Assembly: GCA_019054805.1 (NCBI GenBank)
Contig: JAHQIY010000001.1
Coordinates: forward strand, 2,432,501 to 2,496,500
Origin: Brachionus manjavacas
Taxonomy: Eukaryota > Rotifera > Eurotatoria > Ploima > Brachionidae
Direction: 5' to 3'
Length of the DNA stretch: 64,000 bases
Part shown: positions 46,986 through 58,667 of the stretch, in pieces
Numbering within the stretch: the stretch's first letter is position 1
Layout: the number at the start of each line of letters is the position of its first letter
The notes under the pieces: generated by a model
The model's database searches: none
Seen by the model: the letters and a program-made list of their open reading frames with translations, nothing else
Told to the model about the DNA's origin: nothing
Made by a program: the position numbers and the translations under genes

Positions 46986-49805
46986 CAGAAAAGACCCGAA
47001 AACGTTGAGAACATCCAATCTTTCATCGGTATGGCCTCTCACTACAGAAAGTTCATTAAGGATTTCTGTAAAACGTCTTTCCCTCTACATGAACTTTGCG
47101 CCAAAGACGTCTCTTTCGTTTCTGGAATGACGATTGCCAAGCCGCCTTCGACAAGCTAAAGGAAGCGCTTACCAATGAACCAGTCTTGACAATACCAGAC
47201 TTCAAAAAGCGATTCTTTTTGGAAACAGACGCTTCAAACAAGGGAATCGGCGTAGTATTGTCACAAATGGAATCAGAAGGCTAGTTAAGACCATTGGCTT
47301 ACTACTCAAGGAAACTGAGCAAAGCAGAGCAAAATTACTCAGCGTCGGAAAGAGAAATGCTTTCAATAGTAAACGCAGTCGAACATTTTAAAGAATTCTT
47401 ATATGGTGCTGAATTCTCAATTGTCACAGACCATCAACCACTAAAATGGATTAACAGCGTAAAAAATCCCGCTCCGATCTAATAAGATGGATAATGAGAC
47501 TCGAAAATATGTATTCGACATTTTGTACAGAACAGGCGTCGACAACCAAGCAGCTGACGGATTTTCCAGATGGCCAATGGATAAACTAACAGAGACGTCT
47601 GAGGACGAAAACGAAAGTTTCATTATAAATAATTTGGTAGGAAAAGGGTCAATCAACACAATTATGTTAAAAAATTTAGAAGGCGATTTAAGTAACCTCA
47701 ACCCCGACGAAAACATCGAATGGATCAAAAAAGTGATTGAAAGTGAAATAGGACACCAAGAAATCGAAGTTCAAAAATTAAACGACGAACAGGCTGACCC
47801 ATTAAAACAGTCAAAAAATCTCAAAGTACATAAAAATCAACTTTGGAGAGTAATCGAGAACGATAACGATCAAATACTCCAACTTGTAGTTCCTGAAGCT
47901 GACCAAAGAAAAAGAGACCCAGCGGAAAAACAAACAAGCCCGAGAGAGGAAAATGAGACGTCCTTCAATCCAAATATCAAACCATCACACAACACCAAAA
48001 CGGATAAGGCTTCTTTTTTAGAAAAATTTTAAAGGAGCTACCTCGAGAAGACGTCCAATAACGTGATTAGGTTGTATGACAAAATAAAAGTCAAAAACTA
48101 TAGGAACGGAATAGGGTGAAAGGAAGAAGAACGGGCAAAAAATGAAGCCAGGAGAGAGCTGTTGGACGAATTGTGCGAATTGTACCCAAAATACTATTTT
48201 TTATGATAAACACCACAAATCGGAAATGAGCGATTGGTCACTGTTTAAAATCAATAGTGAAATAGAAGTGACAAGGAAGTGGCAGCTAAAAAGAACCGCG
48301 ATAATTGAGCTCAATAAACTCGACCCAAGCCAAATGAAATTCGGTATGGAGGCTCAAAGGATGGATTGGCCTTTTGAGAAAATCCAATAAGAGAAAGAGA
48401 AGGCCAAAAAACGGATAGAGGAAAAAGCCGAAAATGAAACACCCTCGACTAATTTCACTTTTAGGGGGAAGTAGTAGTAGTAGTAGTTTTGACTGTAGCT
48501 GGCTAGCCAGCGAGTATGCTGATAAGGCACACTATGACAGCTGATGTGATTGATTGCTGCTCATCCAGCAATCAATGCCTGCTTTAAAGCTGTTAACATT
48601 AGGGGCTTCAACTAATTGATTTGGCAGTGAGTTCCATATGTTAGCGGTTCTGTTGAAAAAAAAGTTATCTCTATGTTGGAGCCTCGAAATTTCTTTGTGA
48701 TATTTGAAGCAGTGACCTCTTCCTTGGATTTTGATGACATTAAAATTGTTGATTTTTTCAACCAATTCTATTCCATGCATGAACTTGTATAATTGAATTA
48801 GATCACCTCTTTTTCTTCTTTCCACCAGATTTGGAATGTTTAAAGCCTTCAATCTGCTTTCATACGGTTTGTTTCTAATTGAAGAAACAAATTTCGTAGC
48901 TCTGCGTTGAATCCTCTCAAGATTCTCACAATCCGACTTAAGAAATGGAGACCATACAAGCACAGCAAATTCCAAAAGAGGACGAACAAAAGTTAAATAC
49001 AATGATCTAAATAACTTACAATCAAAACGAGCGAATGATTTCCTGATGCGACCCAACATTTGATTTGCTTTGTTTGTAGCCTCTATCACTTGGTTTTTCC
49101 ATTTGAGATTTGTATTGAAGATAACTCCAAGATCTCTTTCGGTTTCAGACGTTGATAACTGTTTACCATTAATAGAATAAGTGAATTCTTTGTTTTTATG
49201 ACCGTAATGCCACACATTTTGATGTGTTGAAGAGAAGAAGCCAATCTTGAGTCCACTTGAAAATTAAATCTAAATCTGATTGAAGTTTCACTGCGCATAT
49301 TTCTGATACCGTTTGCGAGAATATTTTTGTATCATCTGCATACATTTTGACAATATTCTCTATTCCTTTTGGTAGATCATTGATATACAAAACGAACAAA
49401 AGTGGACCAATCACTGATCCTTGTGGTAAACCGCTAAAAATTCCACCCAATCCGACAAAATTTCACCTTGAACAACTCGTTGTCTTCTATTTTTCAAAAA
49501 AAAGTGGTGTAGACGTCCAAGAAAAAAGCAAGTCAGGTTTGCTCAAAAAACGTTGTTTTGTTTTTTATATATATATGCTTTTCAGTTCAGTTGAATGATG
49601 AGTTTTATTGTTAAGTTTATATATAATTTAATTTTGTGTTGTTAATTTTTTGGTTTTGGATTTGGACCTCGTGTCCCAATAAAGTTATTTAAAAAACCTT
49701 ATTGTGTTAGCCTCGAGGGTTATGATCCGAAATCCTCGAGGCTAGAATAGGACTTGAGAAGTCTGACTGGGGAATAAAAGCCTACCAGCAGATCCATAAA
49801 TATTA
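46975..49805 (+). mobile_element. Ty3/gypsy LTR-retrotransposon fossil, 3' part, with nested LINE
   Basis: Old, broken copy. The end of the reverse transcriptase and an RNase H domain are recognisable from about 46975 to 47485 (FIGMASHYRKFIKDF; ETDASNKGIGVVLSQ; YYSRKLSKAEQNYSASEREM; TDHQPLKW). A charged downstream region runs to about 48440. A purine-rich AGGGGGAAG (48463-48471) is in the place of a polypurine tract. The minus-strand LINE at 48471-49495 sits at that point. A TG...CA-like stretch beyond it (about 49505-49805, with AATAAAG near 49679) may be the remaining 3' LTR. The 5' portion of the element (gag, protease, most of RT) and the 5' LTR are absent. Roughly half a dozen breaks. 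Age cannot be dated without an LTR pair. Confidence 0.7.
48471..49495 (-). mobile_element. CR1/L2-like LINE, 5'-truncated, inserted in the gypsy fossil
   Basis: Minus strand: RRQRVVQGEILSDWV, a frame change, GLPQGSVIGPLLFVLYINDL, KMYADDTKIF (catalytic YADD intact), QDWLLLFNTSKC, another frame change near 49205, then an open 227-codon C-terminus (ERDLGVIFNTNLKWKNQVIE ... NIWNSLPNQLVEAPNVNSFK). The 3' end has the palindrome GCTGGCTAGCCAGC (48498-48511), ACTGTC on the plus strand beside it, and an AGT repeat tail (48471-48487). It belongs with the copies at 20339 and 26374 by its end structure. Confidence 0.85.
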
Positions 49806-49834
49806 CATCTCATTTATTTTTTATTTTGTCTTTC

Positions 49835-50645
49835 CTGTTCCTTTGGCGTCAACTTTGAAAACTCATTGCATCACACTCATTTTCGAGCTCATCACCTGCC
49901 TGTTCTGCAGTCGCTGCGACTGTCGTTTCGGCTGCATTGCCTGCAAACGCTTCTGCTTTAGTCTGTCCGCCTTGAAACATGGCCAGAATCACGTGCAAGT
50001 ACTGATTCCGGTCAGCTCTCCTATCTCGTCGTCCTGCTTTTCCTTCTTTTCCTTTAGCTACTCGGCCTTTGCAAGCTGCCACCTCGATGACCTGACCTCC
50101 CCCCCTTTTTTTTTTTTTCACCACTTTGCTCTTGATCTGCACTCCGGATTTCTCTCCTCGTACAGCCTCAGGTCGCCAAAGCACCAGAACCAAGTGCCCA
50201 CTGATTCCACTGCCAAAGTCTCCAGACACAGTTACTGGCTTTATAGTCGCTTAGCTTGGTCTAAATGTGTCTACGAGTTTTAGACGCTCTTGGTCGAGTC
50301 GTCTTTGCGCCCGCTGGCTAGGATTAAGTCCAGTTAGTATATGCGCAGTACTTAAAGCAAGAATTGATCAATATTTGTGACGTCTATTGATATTTTGGTG
50401 AAAGCTTTGATAATTTTTGGAGAAGATGAACAATGGTTATGTTGCGCTCGTTGCCACAGTCGTCGGGCAGCGTCCTCAAATTCGTCCACTCGTAGGTCGA
50501 TCAAGTCGATCAAGTCGATCAAGTCTTTTGCTCGAAAAAATAGGGCATTTTCCAGGATCGTCTTAGATCTTCCATCTTTCAAGCAAAGGGGCATGGTTAT
50601 CAGAAAGTGTCTTATGTGAATGTGACTCGAGTGGTGGACATGCAT
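49835..50645 (-). other. GC-rich island with overlapping ORFs, unclassified
   Basis: Composition jumps to near-balanced GC. Minus-strand readings include KDGRSKTILENALFFRAKDL, then LID repeats and RVDEFEDAARRLWQRAQHNH (50645-50352), and a 126-codon ORF 50229-49849 rich in Lys, Gly and Ala. A plus-strand frame of 146 codons (49843-50283) overlaps it. The tandem 9-mer TCGATCAAG (50502-50525) encodes the LID repeat. Possibilities are a GC-rich host exon cluster, a decayed retroelement coding region or horizontally acquired DNA. I cannot choose, and I do not name a function. Confidence 0.35.
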
Positions 50646-51721
50646 GAAAAATTTTTTTATTTTAATTTGAAAGCGTCTGGAAAATGAGGGTTGTCAACAA
50701 AGCTCCTAGATTCGACCTAATGTCCAAGGCCATTAGTGACTAGAATTGTCCGCTAAACGTCATCCTAATTGTTCCTTAAATCAGTCATTTTTTTTACTTC
50801 TTTATTTTTGTTCCTAGCTTTTCAAAAAACATATTTTTAAAAATAACAAATACTCAATTGATAATTAATTAAAAAGAGAGCGTAGATAATTTTTTTAAAC
50901 AACAAATCTGATTATCTGAAGGATCATTATTTAACAAACCTTAAGTGAAGATTAATAAAAAAAATACCAAGTTATTCATGCTTGCAATATTTACTAAGAA
51001 TTATTTTTTTTTATTTGAAACAGAAAAAATAAAAATGCAACAATGCAAATCTGTTAAATTATATGTTTTTATTTTTTTATTTGAAAATTTTGAAAATTGA
51101 TTTGAGCAAAATTTTTACTTTGCCATTTCAATTAAAAAAGAAAAAAAAATAAATCTAGAAAATTTTAATTAAAACTATTGTTGGGACCATTTTTTCTGGA
51201 ATTTTTTATAAGTTATTTTTTTCTTTTTTAAAATTAGTGAATAATCTTACAAAAATTTTTTTTAATTAAAAGTGTGATTTTTAACTTAACACACTTCTTA
51301 ATATTTTATTTAAAACCAGAGTGAAAGTTATTCTCTCAGTTATCTTTAAAAAATTGTGCCTTAAATATTGTCATTTTGAACTATTAAACAAACCATTAAT
51401 GGAACTACTTATACGAACCCAACGAACGCCGTCATTTCTTTCATCTTTGTGAACTCATCTAATGGCTTTTTGTGGGTGTTTTACTCAATTCTTGTTTCTG
51501 ATGTTTTTTGTGGTTTCTGCTTTGGGAAATCTTTTTTCAACACCTCATCTGTTGAGAGAAAATACTCTCCATGTATATGGATATATTTAGGAGCCACAAT
51601 GGATGTTTAGGATTTGTAATACCAACTAATTAGCGAATTGAAAATAGTCCACATGTTTCTTTTTTCAAACCCTTTTATTCACTTGATTCTATTTGGTATA
51701 AAGACAAAGACCAATATCGTA
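50646..51721. other. sequence left of the tandem array
   Basis: AT-rich to about 51330, then a more balanced 51370-51715 stretch. On the minus strand this gives PKYIHIHGEYFLSTDEVLKK and DFPKQKPQKTSETRIE followed by a stop. It looks like a decayed coding region but I cannot place it. It stops exactly where the array begins. Confidence 0.35.
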
Positions 51722-51972
51722 ACAAAAGCTATTCGTTCTTAAACTAAAGTGTGTGGTACAAGATCCACATCTCCAACTATTTTAATCTGAATCATCTTTT
51801 CTTTCACTCCAATATGTAGAACGTTTGCATTTTGGACAAATAAGTGACTTGTTTTTCAAGATATTTTTTTCGTTTAAGTAATAAATTAAGCCAAAAACTG
51901 GTCCATTAATAATATGTAAAAGATTATTTGATTCAAATTCTTGCATCATCATTAAAATCAAGTTTCTCAAAA
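51722..51972 (-). pseudogene. Merlin transposase relic, N-terminal part only (array border)
   Basis: Only the first 62 codons and the second half of the zinc ribbon up to THFSLRTNSF remain. Everything C-terminal is replaced by non-array sequence at 51721. This marks the left end of the array. Confidence 0.8.
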
Positions 51973-52800
51973 AAAAATTAAATCAAAGTTGCAAGAAATA
52001 AAATCAAATAATTTGAAAAAATGAAACTTTTATTTGCTTTTTTTTTACAATTTTTTTTGTGATCGTACGAATTCACATCTGTTCGTCAAACAAAAATTAC
52101 TGCTCGTAAAAATTGAAGATCAGATAAATTAATTGATTTACCTGGTCTAGACATGATTTCAACAATTTATTCCTGCTTCAAATGAATTAATGAAATTAAG
52201 TAGAGATTGAAAGTTAAATCAAAATCAACCCATGTCTATAATTGATTTTACGAAAAAAATTAATTTTTTTAGATGGTTTAAAAAACTAAATTTGGGATAA
52301 AAGTATACATTTTATTTTAATTAAATTTTTTTTGTACTAATTTTTAATTAATTGTAAAATTTTTTAGTTTTAGCTTTGATGGATAAAAAATTTCAAAAAG
52401 ATTTAATTTATTGATCAAGAATTTAAAAAAAAATACCAAAAAGTCAAACCTTGCAGGATTTTGAGTCTAAAAATTTAAAACGGAAAGACCCCCTTTTTGA
52501 AAAAAAAATGATTTCAAAATTTTGGTTAGAATTAAATTTGAATACAGCTTTAGTTATTTATTATTTAATGCATATTATTTCAAATCGCACAAAATACAAC
52601 ATATGTTATTTAAACAAAAGAAAAGTCATATTTAAAAAAAAAATTTTATCATGCTTAAATATAATTAGTTTGATATTATTAAAATTATAGATAATTCAAA
52701 TATAAATTTTGAATTATTATTGTTTTTAAACACATTTATTTTTTACATCCCTTTTTTTTTTCAAATAAATAATTCTAAAAATTAATTTTTTATAAATAAA

Positions 52801-53169
52801 ATGAATATTAAAATATTTACTGTCTTTTGTACGCTAGCAATATGTCCTTTTATCTCAGCAACCACAATTGAATGTTTATATCCTTATACCGTTAATGCAA
52901 ACAACAATGGTTTTCAAGGGACATATGTCAGTGGATGTACTGGTTATATTTCAACCTCAAATAGAAATGTAATGGTGAGAAATTCTTATTGTGGCACTGT
53001 TCAATTAAACGTTGCTTTAGAAATAAATAATGAAGAGCAAGATTGGGACACCATTCCTCCAGGTCAAGCAAAATATCTTTATGTTTTTAGAACTGGTAAT
53101 TTTAGAATTAGAATAAGTTCTCAATCTGGTTACGCATCTAGCTGCAGATTCGAAGTGACATACCAGTAA
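52801..53169 (+). CDS. secreted four-cysteine protein, array copy 1
   Basis: 122 residues in one exon. It starts with a clear signal peptide (MNIKIFTVFCTLAICPFISA, cleavage near residue 20). The mature part of about 102 residues has four Cys (25, 46, 64, 115), enough for two disulfides. It alternates short hydrophobic strands with polar turns (VQLNVALEI, IPPGQAKYLYVF, NFRIRISSQSG), suggesting a small all-beta fold. No transmembrane segment follows. I do not recognise a family; a role outside the cell (defence, coat or mucus, or signalling) is possible but unsupported. TATAAATAAA directly precedes the ATG, and AATAAA follows at 53222. The neighbouring transposase is convergent downstream and divergent upstream. 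Confidence 0.85.
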   Translation: MNIKIFTVFCTLAICPFISATTIECLYPYTVNANNNGFQGTYVSGCTGYISTSNRNVMVRNSYCGTVQLNVALEINNEEQDWDTIPPGQAKYLYVFRTGNFRIRISSQSGYASSCRFEVTYQ

Positions 53170-53914
53170 TATCAACTTAAAATTTCTTTTAATATTAATT
53201 TTTGATTTAATTTATAAGCACAATAAATAATTAGAAAAAAATCATTAATTCTTTCAGTAAAGCTAATTAAAATAGAAATTAAATGGTAAGTAAAATTACC
53301 TTTGCTTATCAAAAATATAAGAGATTTTCTTTCTTAAAGTGATTAATTTTTTGATCAATTTAATTCTTCTTTTAATTGATTTAAAATATCCCTAAATAAT
53401 ATTGCGAAAAAAACTGCCCATAAAAGCATTTTATCTTTTAAAAATGAATGCGCACAATTTCGAATATTTCTTAATACTTAGATACCGGAATTATTTTTAA
53501 ACGTTAAGTACTAAAAGAGTCCAAAAAACCGCTTTTAAATATAATTCTTTAAAAGAAATCGTAAAATATGTTTTAAAAAAGTATTTTTATTTAAAATAAA
53601 TGTATCCGGTAGTTGTTTAATAACCATCAAATGTAAACTTGGTCTAAAGAAAGCTTGAGAAACCTTTACTTTATATCGTTCATTTAATTTAAGATTGTCT
53701 GTCATTGCTTAGTTGAAAATCATTAAAAATGCTGAGAGAATGTCTCATTTATTTGACCTAAAACATAGATTACTGGTTCTGACTTCTCACAAAAATTTTT
53801 TATTATTCTTTTATAGTCGAATGTCTTTTATCCGAGACTCCTTCATCCGTAAAATTTGACATTCGTTCTATTTCTTACGGTCAAACTCCCTCTTTGATAA
53901 AAGCAAAGGAATTT

Positions 53915-55322
53915 TTTTTTTTTTAAATCGAAATTTTTTGTTCGGACGGCCTCTATTTCTTTTAATTGGGATATTAATTACGTCTTCAATATTATTGTCT
54001 CTAAGAACACTTTCCAATCATATACTAAATAATTTCTGATTTAATTTATCGCATTCATAAGGAACATCAATTGAAGAAAAATAAATAGTTAACTTTTTAA
54101 ATCGAGTGCCTTTAGTTTTTTTCTTTAAGCAGTATAAATCGCAAAGTTCATGTATTATTTTACGTTTTTTGAACTAAGACAACTCCTAAAAGTAAAACTT
54201 TCAAATTCTCGACTTTTAATTTTGAGTAATAATGTCTTTAATTGATGAAATAAATGAAATCTAATTAAAATCATTAATGTAAACACAACTCGATTCAATT
54301 TCAAAACATAATAAATTATCATCATATTTATGCATAGATTTAGCAGGTGCAGCATAGCCATCTAAATACTCATAAACAAAATTATTTATATCCCCATCTT
54401 GTAAATCGGGATTCTGTCTCTTTAAACCAGGAATCCTTTAAGTTTTTTCCATCAATTTCCGGTGAAAATTCGACTCAAATCGCCTCTATTATTGCTTCAA
54501 AAGCACCATGTCTACTTAAGTTTAAATTATGGCGCCAATCAAACTCGGCTTAGTATGATTGTAAATATACACCCCTCATTTTTTTTAAATGAATTTAAGC
54601 AGAATTCCAAATCGATTCAATCGAATTGGTACGGACTCTTGTTGTAGGATCTACAAAGAAAAGATCATGATTGACGGTTAGATGGATGTAATTTTTATTT
54701 ATAAGTCTAATTCGGTTATAGGGTGACCAACAATCGGAGTGGAAGATCAATTACGGAGCTATATGCCTATAAATAATGTCCAAAAGATTTACACCATCGC
54801 GTTTATGAACGACAAATAATAGACATTTTCGGGATCCTCTTTCGTACATGCCAAACACCTATTCTCTCTCTCTTTAAAAATCTTTCCCTTTTCAATATTT
54901 GATACGTACAAAAAGTGACTCATCGATCTCAACGACCTTACTGTCACTACCCAATACAAGTTATCCCTTGTTTATTTATTTTATACAAATTGTTCTTAAA
55001 TACTTAAAACACCGACTAATGACCAAAAATAAATTATGTTTACCAATTATACAAGCTGAATGTGAAAAAGGCTACAAAAGCTATTCGTTCTTAAACTAAA
55101 GTGTGTGGTACAAGATCCACATCTCCAACTATTTTAATCTGAATCATCTTTTCTTTCACTCCAATATGTAGAACGTTTGCATTTTGGACAAATAAGTGAC
55201 TTGTTTTTCAAGATATTTTTTTCGTTTAAGTAATAAATTAAGCCAAAAACTGGTCCATTAATAATATGTAAAAGATTATTTGATTCAAATTCTTGCATCA
55301 TCATTAAAATCAAGTTTCTCAA
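53915..55322 (-). pseudogene. Merlin (ISXO2-like) DDE transposase relic, copy 1, with R3H-like tail
   Basis: Read on the minus strand: a zinc ribbon with CPKC and, after a stop, RCGSC followed by THFSLRTNSF; a DDE core with VVEIDES, VFGMYERGSRKCLLFVVHKR, FHSDCWSPYNRI and NSIESIWNSA; then AEFDWRHNLNLSRHGAFEAI. These are the signature blocks of Merlin/ISXO2 transposases. Downstream, ESFTFRSCLSSK and RKIIHELCDLYCLKKKTKG resemble an R3H nucleic-acid-binding domain (R-x3-H). KRNRGRPNKKFRF follows, like an AT-hook. At least six stops and two frame changes are visible. In this copy the R3H segment has an extra frame break in a T run near 54170. Terminal inverted repeats of the original transposon were not identified. 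Confidence 0.8.
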
Positions 55323-56150
55323 AAAAAAATTAAATCAAAGTTGCAAGAAATAAAATCAAATAATTTGAAAAAATGAAACTTTTATTTGCTTTTTTTTTAC
55401 AATTTTTTTTTGTGATCGTACGAATTCACATCTGTTCGTCAAACAAAAATTACTGCTCGTAAAAATTGAAGATCAGATAAATTAATTGATTTACCTGGTC
55501 TAGACATGATTTCAACAATTTATTCCTGCTTCAAATGAATTAATGAAATTAAGTAGAGATTGAAAGTTAAATCAAAATCAACCCATGTCTATAATTGATT
55601 TTACGAAAAAAATTAATTTTTTTAGATGGTTTAAAAAACTAAATTTGGGATAAAAGTATACATTTTATTTTAATTAAATTTTTTTTGTACTAATTTTTAA
55701 TTAATTGTAAAATTTTTTAGTTTTAGCTTTGATGGATAAAAAATTTCAAAAAGATTTAATTTATTGATCAAGAATTTAAAAAAAAATACCAAAAAGTCAA
55801 ACCTTGCAGGATTTTGAGTCTAAAAATTTAAAACGGAAAGACCCCCTTTTTGAAAAAAAATGATTTCAAAATTTTGGTTAGAATTAAATTTGAATACAGC
55901 TTTAGTTATTTATTATTTAATGCATATTATTTCAAATCGCACAAAATACAACATATGTTATTTAAACAAAAGAAAAGTCATATTTAAAAAAAATTTTATC
56001 ATGCTTAAATATAATTAGTTTGATATTATTAAAATTATAGATAATTCAAATATAAATTTTGAATTATTATTGTTTTTAAACACATTTATTTTTTACATCC
56101 CTTTTTTTTTTCAAATAAATAATTCTAAAAATTAATTTTTTATAAATAAA
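55323..56150. other. intra-array spacer (divergent promoter side)
   Basis: Lies between the transposase start (-) and the next secreted gene (+), so it must contain the gene's promoter. Near 55373 a plus-strand ATG opens MKLLFAFF-, a signal-peptide-like start whose frame after the first T run differs between units. A frame beginning MQDFESKNLKRKDPLFEK lies about 350 bp before the gene. Neither is convincingly coding. The same spacer occurs at 51973-52800, 58668-59485 and 63341-64000. Confidence 0.5.
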
Positions 56151-56519
56151 ATGAATATTAAAATATTTACTGTCTTTTGTACGCTAGCAATATGTCCTTT
56201 TATCTCAGCAACCACAATTGAATGTTTATATCCTTATACCGTTAATGCAAACAACAATGGTTTTCAAGGGACATATGTCAGTGGATGTACTGGTTATATT
56301 TCAACCTCAAATAGAAATGTAATGGTGAGAAATTCTTATTGTGGCACTGTTCAATTAAACGTTGCTTTAGAAATAAATAATGAAGAGCAAGATTGGGACA
56401 CCATTCCTCCAGGTCAAGCAAAATATCTTTATGTTTTTAGAACTGGTAATTTTAGAATTAGAATAAGTTCTCAATCTGGTTACGCATCTAGCTGCAGATT
56501 CGAAGTGACATACCAGTAA
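56151..56519 (+). CDS. secreted four-cysteine protein, array copy 2
   Basis: Identical to copy 1 at every coding base I compared, with the same 5' leader and 3' AATAAA. Its flanks match unit 1 in A/T run lengths at several sites (for example nine A after TTTCTC near 55320), so units 1 and 2 form one sequence subtype. Confidence 0.85.
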   Translation: MNIKIFTVFCTLAICPFISATTIECLYPYTVNANNNGFQGTYVSGCTGYISTSNRNVMVRNSYCGTVQLNVALEINNEEQDWDTIPPGQAKYLYVFRTGNFRIRISSQSGYASSCRFEVTYQ

Positions 56520-57257
56520 TATCAACTTAAAATTTCTTTTAATATTAATTTTTGATTTAATTTATAAGCACAATAAATAATTAGAAAAAAATCATTAATT
56601 CTTTCAGTAAAGCTAATTAAAATAGAAATTAAATGGTAAGTAAAATTACCTTTGCTTATCAAAAATATAAGAGATTTTCTTTCTTAAAGTGATTAATTTT
56701 TTGATCAATTTAATTCTTCTTTTAATTGATTTAAAATATCCCTAAATAATATTGCGAAAAAACTGCCCATAAAAGCATTTTATCTTTTAAAAATGAATGC
56801 GCACAATTTCGAATATTTCTTAATACTTAGATACCGGAATTATTTTTAAACGTTAAGTACTAAAAGAGTCCAAAAAACCGCTTTTAAATATAATTCTTTA
56901 AAAGAAATCGTAAAATATGTTTTAAAAAGTATTTTTATTTAAAATAAATGTATCCGGTAGTTGTTTAATAACCATCAAATGTAAACTTGGTCTAAAGAAA
57001 GCTTGAGAAACCTTTACTTTATATCGTTCATTTAATTTAAGATTGTCTGTCATTGCTTAGTTGAAAATCATTAAAAATGCTGAGAGAATGTCTCATTTAT
57101 TTGACCTAAAACATAGATTACTGGTTCTGACTTCTCACAAAAATTTTTTATTATTCTTTTATAGTCGAATGTCTTTTATCCGAGACTCCTTCATCCGTAA
57201 AATTTGACATTCGTTCTATTTCTTACGGTCAAACTCCCTCTTTGATAAAAGCAAAGG

Positions 57258-58667
57258 AATTTTTTTTTAAATCGAAATTTTTTGTTCGGACGGCCTCTAT
57301 TTCTTTTAATTGGGATATTAATTACGTCTTCAATATTATTGTCTCTAAGAACACTTTCCAATCATATACTAAATAATTTCTGATTTAATTTATCGCATTC
57401 ATAAGGAACATCAATTGAAGAAAAATAAATAGTTAACTTTTTAAATCGAGTGCCTTTAGTTTTTTTCTTTAAGCAGTATAAATCGCAAAGTTCATGTATT
57501 ATTTTACGTTTTTTTGAACTAAGACAACTCCTAAAAGTAAAACTTTCAAATTCTCGACTTTTAATTTTGAGTAATAATGTCTTTAATTGATGAAATAAAT
57601 GAAATCTAATTAAAATCATTAATGTAAACACAACTCGATTCAATTTCAAAACATAATAAATTATCATCATATTTATGCATAGATTTAGCAGGTGCAGCAT
57701 AGCCATCTAAATACTCATAAACAAAATTATTTATATCCCCATCTTGTAAATCGGGATTCTGTCTCTTTAAACCAGGAATCCTTTAAGTTTTTTCCATCAA
57801 TTTCCGGTGAAAATTCGACTCAAATCGCCTCTATTATTGCTTCAAAAGCACCATGTCTACTTAAGTTTAAATTATGGCGCCAATCAAACTCGGCTTAGTA
57901 TGATTGTAAATATACACCCCTCATTTTTTTTAAATGAATTTAAGCAGAATTCCAAATCGATTCAATCGAATTGGTACGGACTCTTGTTGTAGGATCTACA
58001 AAGAAAAGATCATGATTGACGGTTAGATGGATGTAATTTTTATTTATAAGTCTAATTCGGTTATAGGGTGACCAACAATCGGAGTGGAAGATCAATTACG
58101 GAGCTATATGCCTATAAATAATGTCCAAAAGATTTACACCATCGCGTTTATGAACGACAAATAATAGACATTTTCGGGATCCTCTTTCGTACATGCCAAA
58201 CACCTATTCTCTCTCTCTTTAAAAATCTTTCCCTTTTCAATATTTGATACGTACAAAAAGTGACTCATCGATCTCAACGACCTTACTGTCACTACCCAAT
58301 ACAAGTTATCCCTTGTTTATTTATTTTATACAAATTGTTCTTAAATACTTAAAACACCGACTAATGACCAAAAATAAATTATGTTTACCAATTATACAAG
58401 CTGAATGTGAAAAAGGCTACAAAAGCTATTCGTTCTTAAACTAAAGTGTGTGGTACAAGATCCACATCTCCAACTATTTTAATCTGAATCATCTTTTCTT
58501 TCACTCCAATATGTAGAACGTTTGCATTTTGGACAAATAAGTGACTTGTTTTTCAAGATATTTTTTTCGTTTAAGTAATAAATTAAGCCAAAAACTGGTC
58601 CATTAATAATATGTAAAAGATTATTTGATTCAAATTCTTGCATCATCATTAAAATCAAGTTTCTCAA
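57258..58667 (-). pseudogene. Merlin transposase relic, copy 2
   Basis: Same blocks and the same stops as copy 1. Here the R3H-like segment is open as part of a 114-codon frame (57706-57362), because the T run near 57512 is one base longer. HSDCW is preceded by a stop in place of the Lys seen in the 61.9-63.3 kb copy. Confidence 0.8.

Noticed and set aside
52451-52690. 79-codon plus-strand ORF before the secreted gene (and its equivalents in other units)
   Set aside because: Low-complexity, its frame changes between units with A-run length, and it resembles no family.
54347-55099. Plus-strand ORFs of 60-68 codons repeated in each unit
   Set aside because: They are antisense readings of the Merlin transposase relic.
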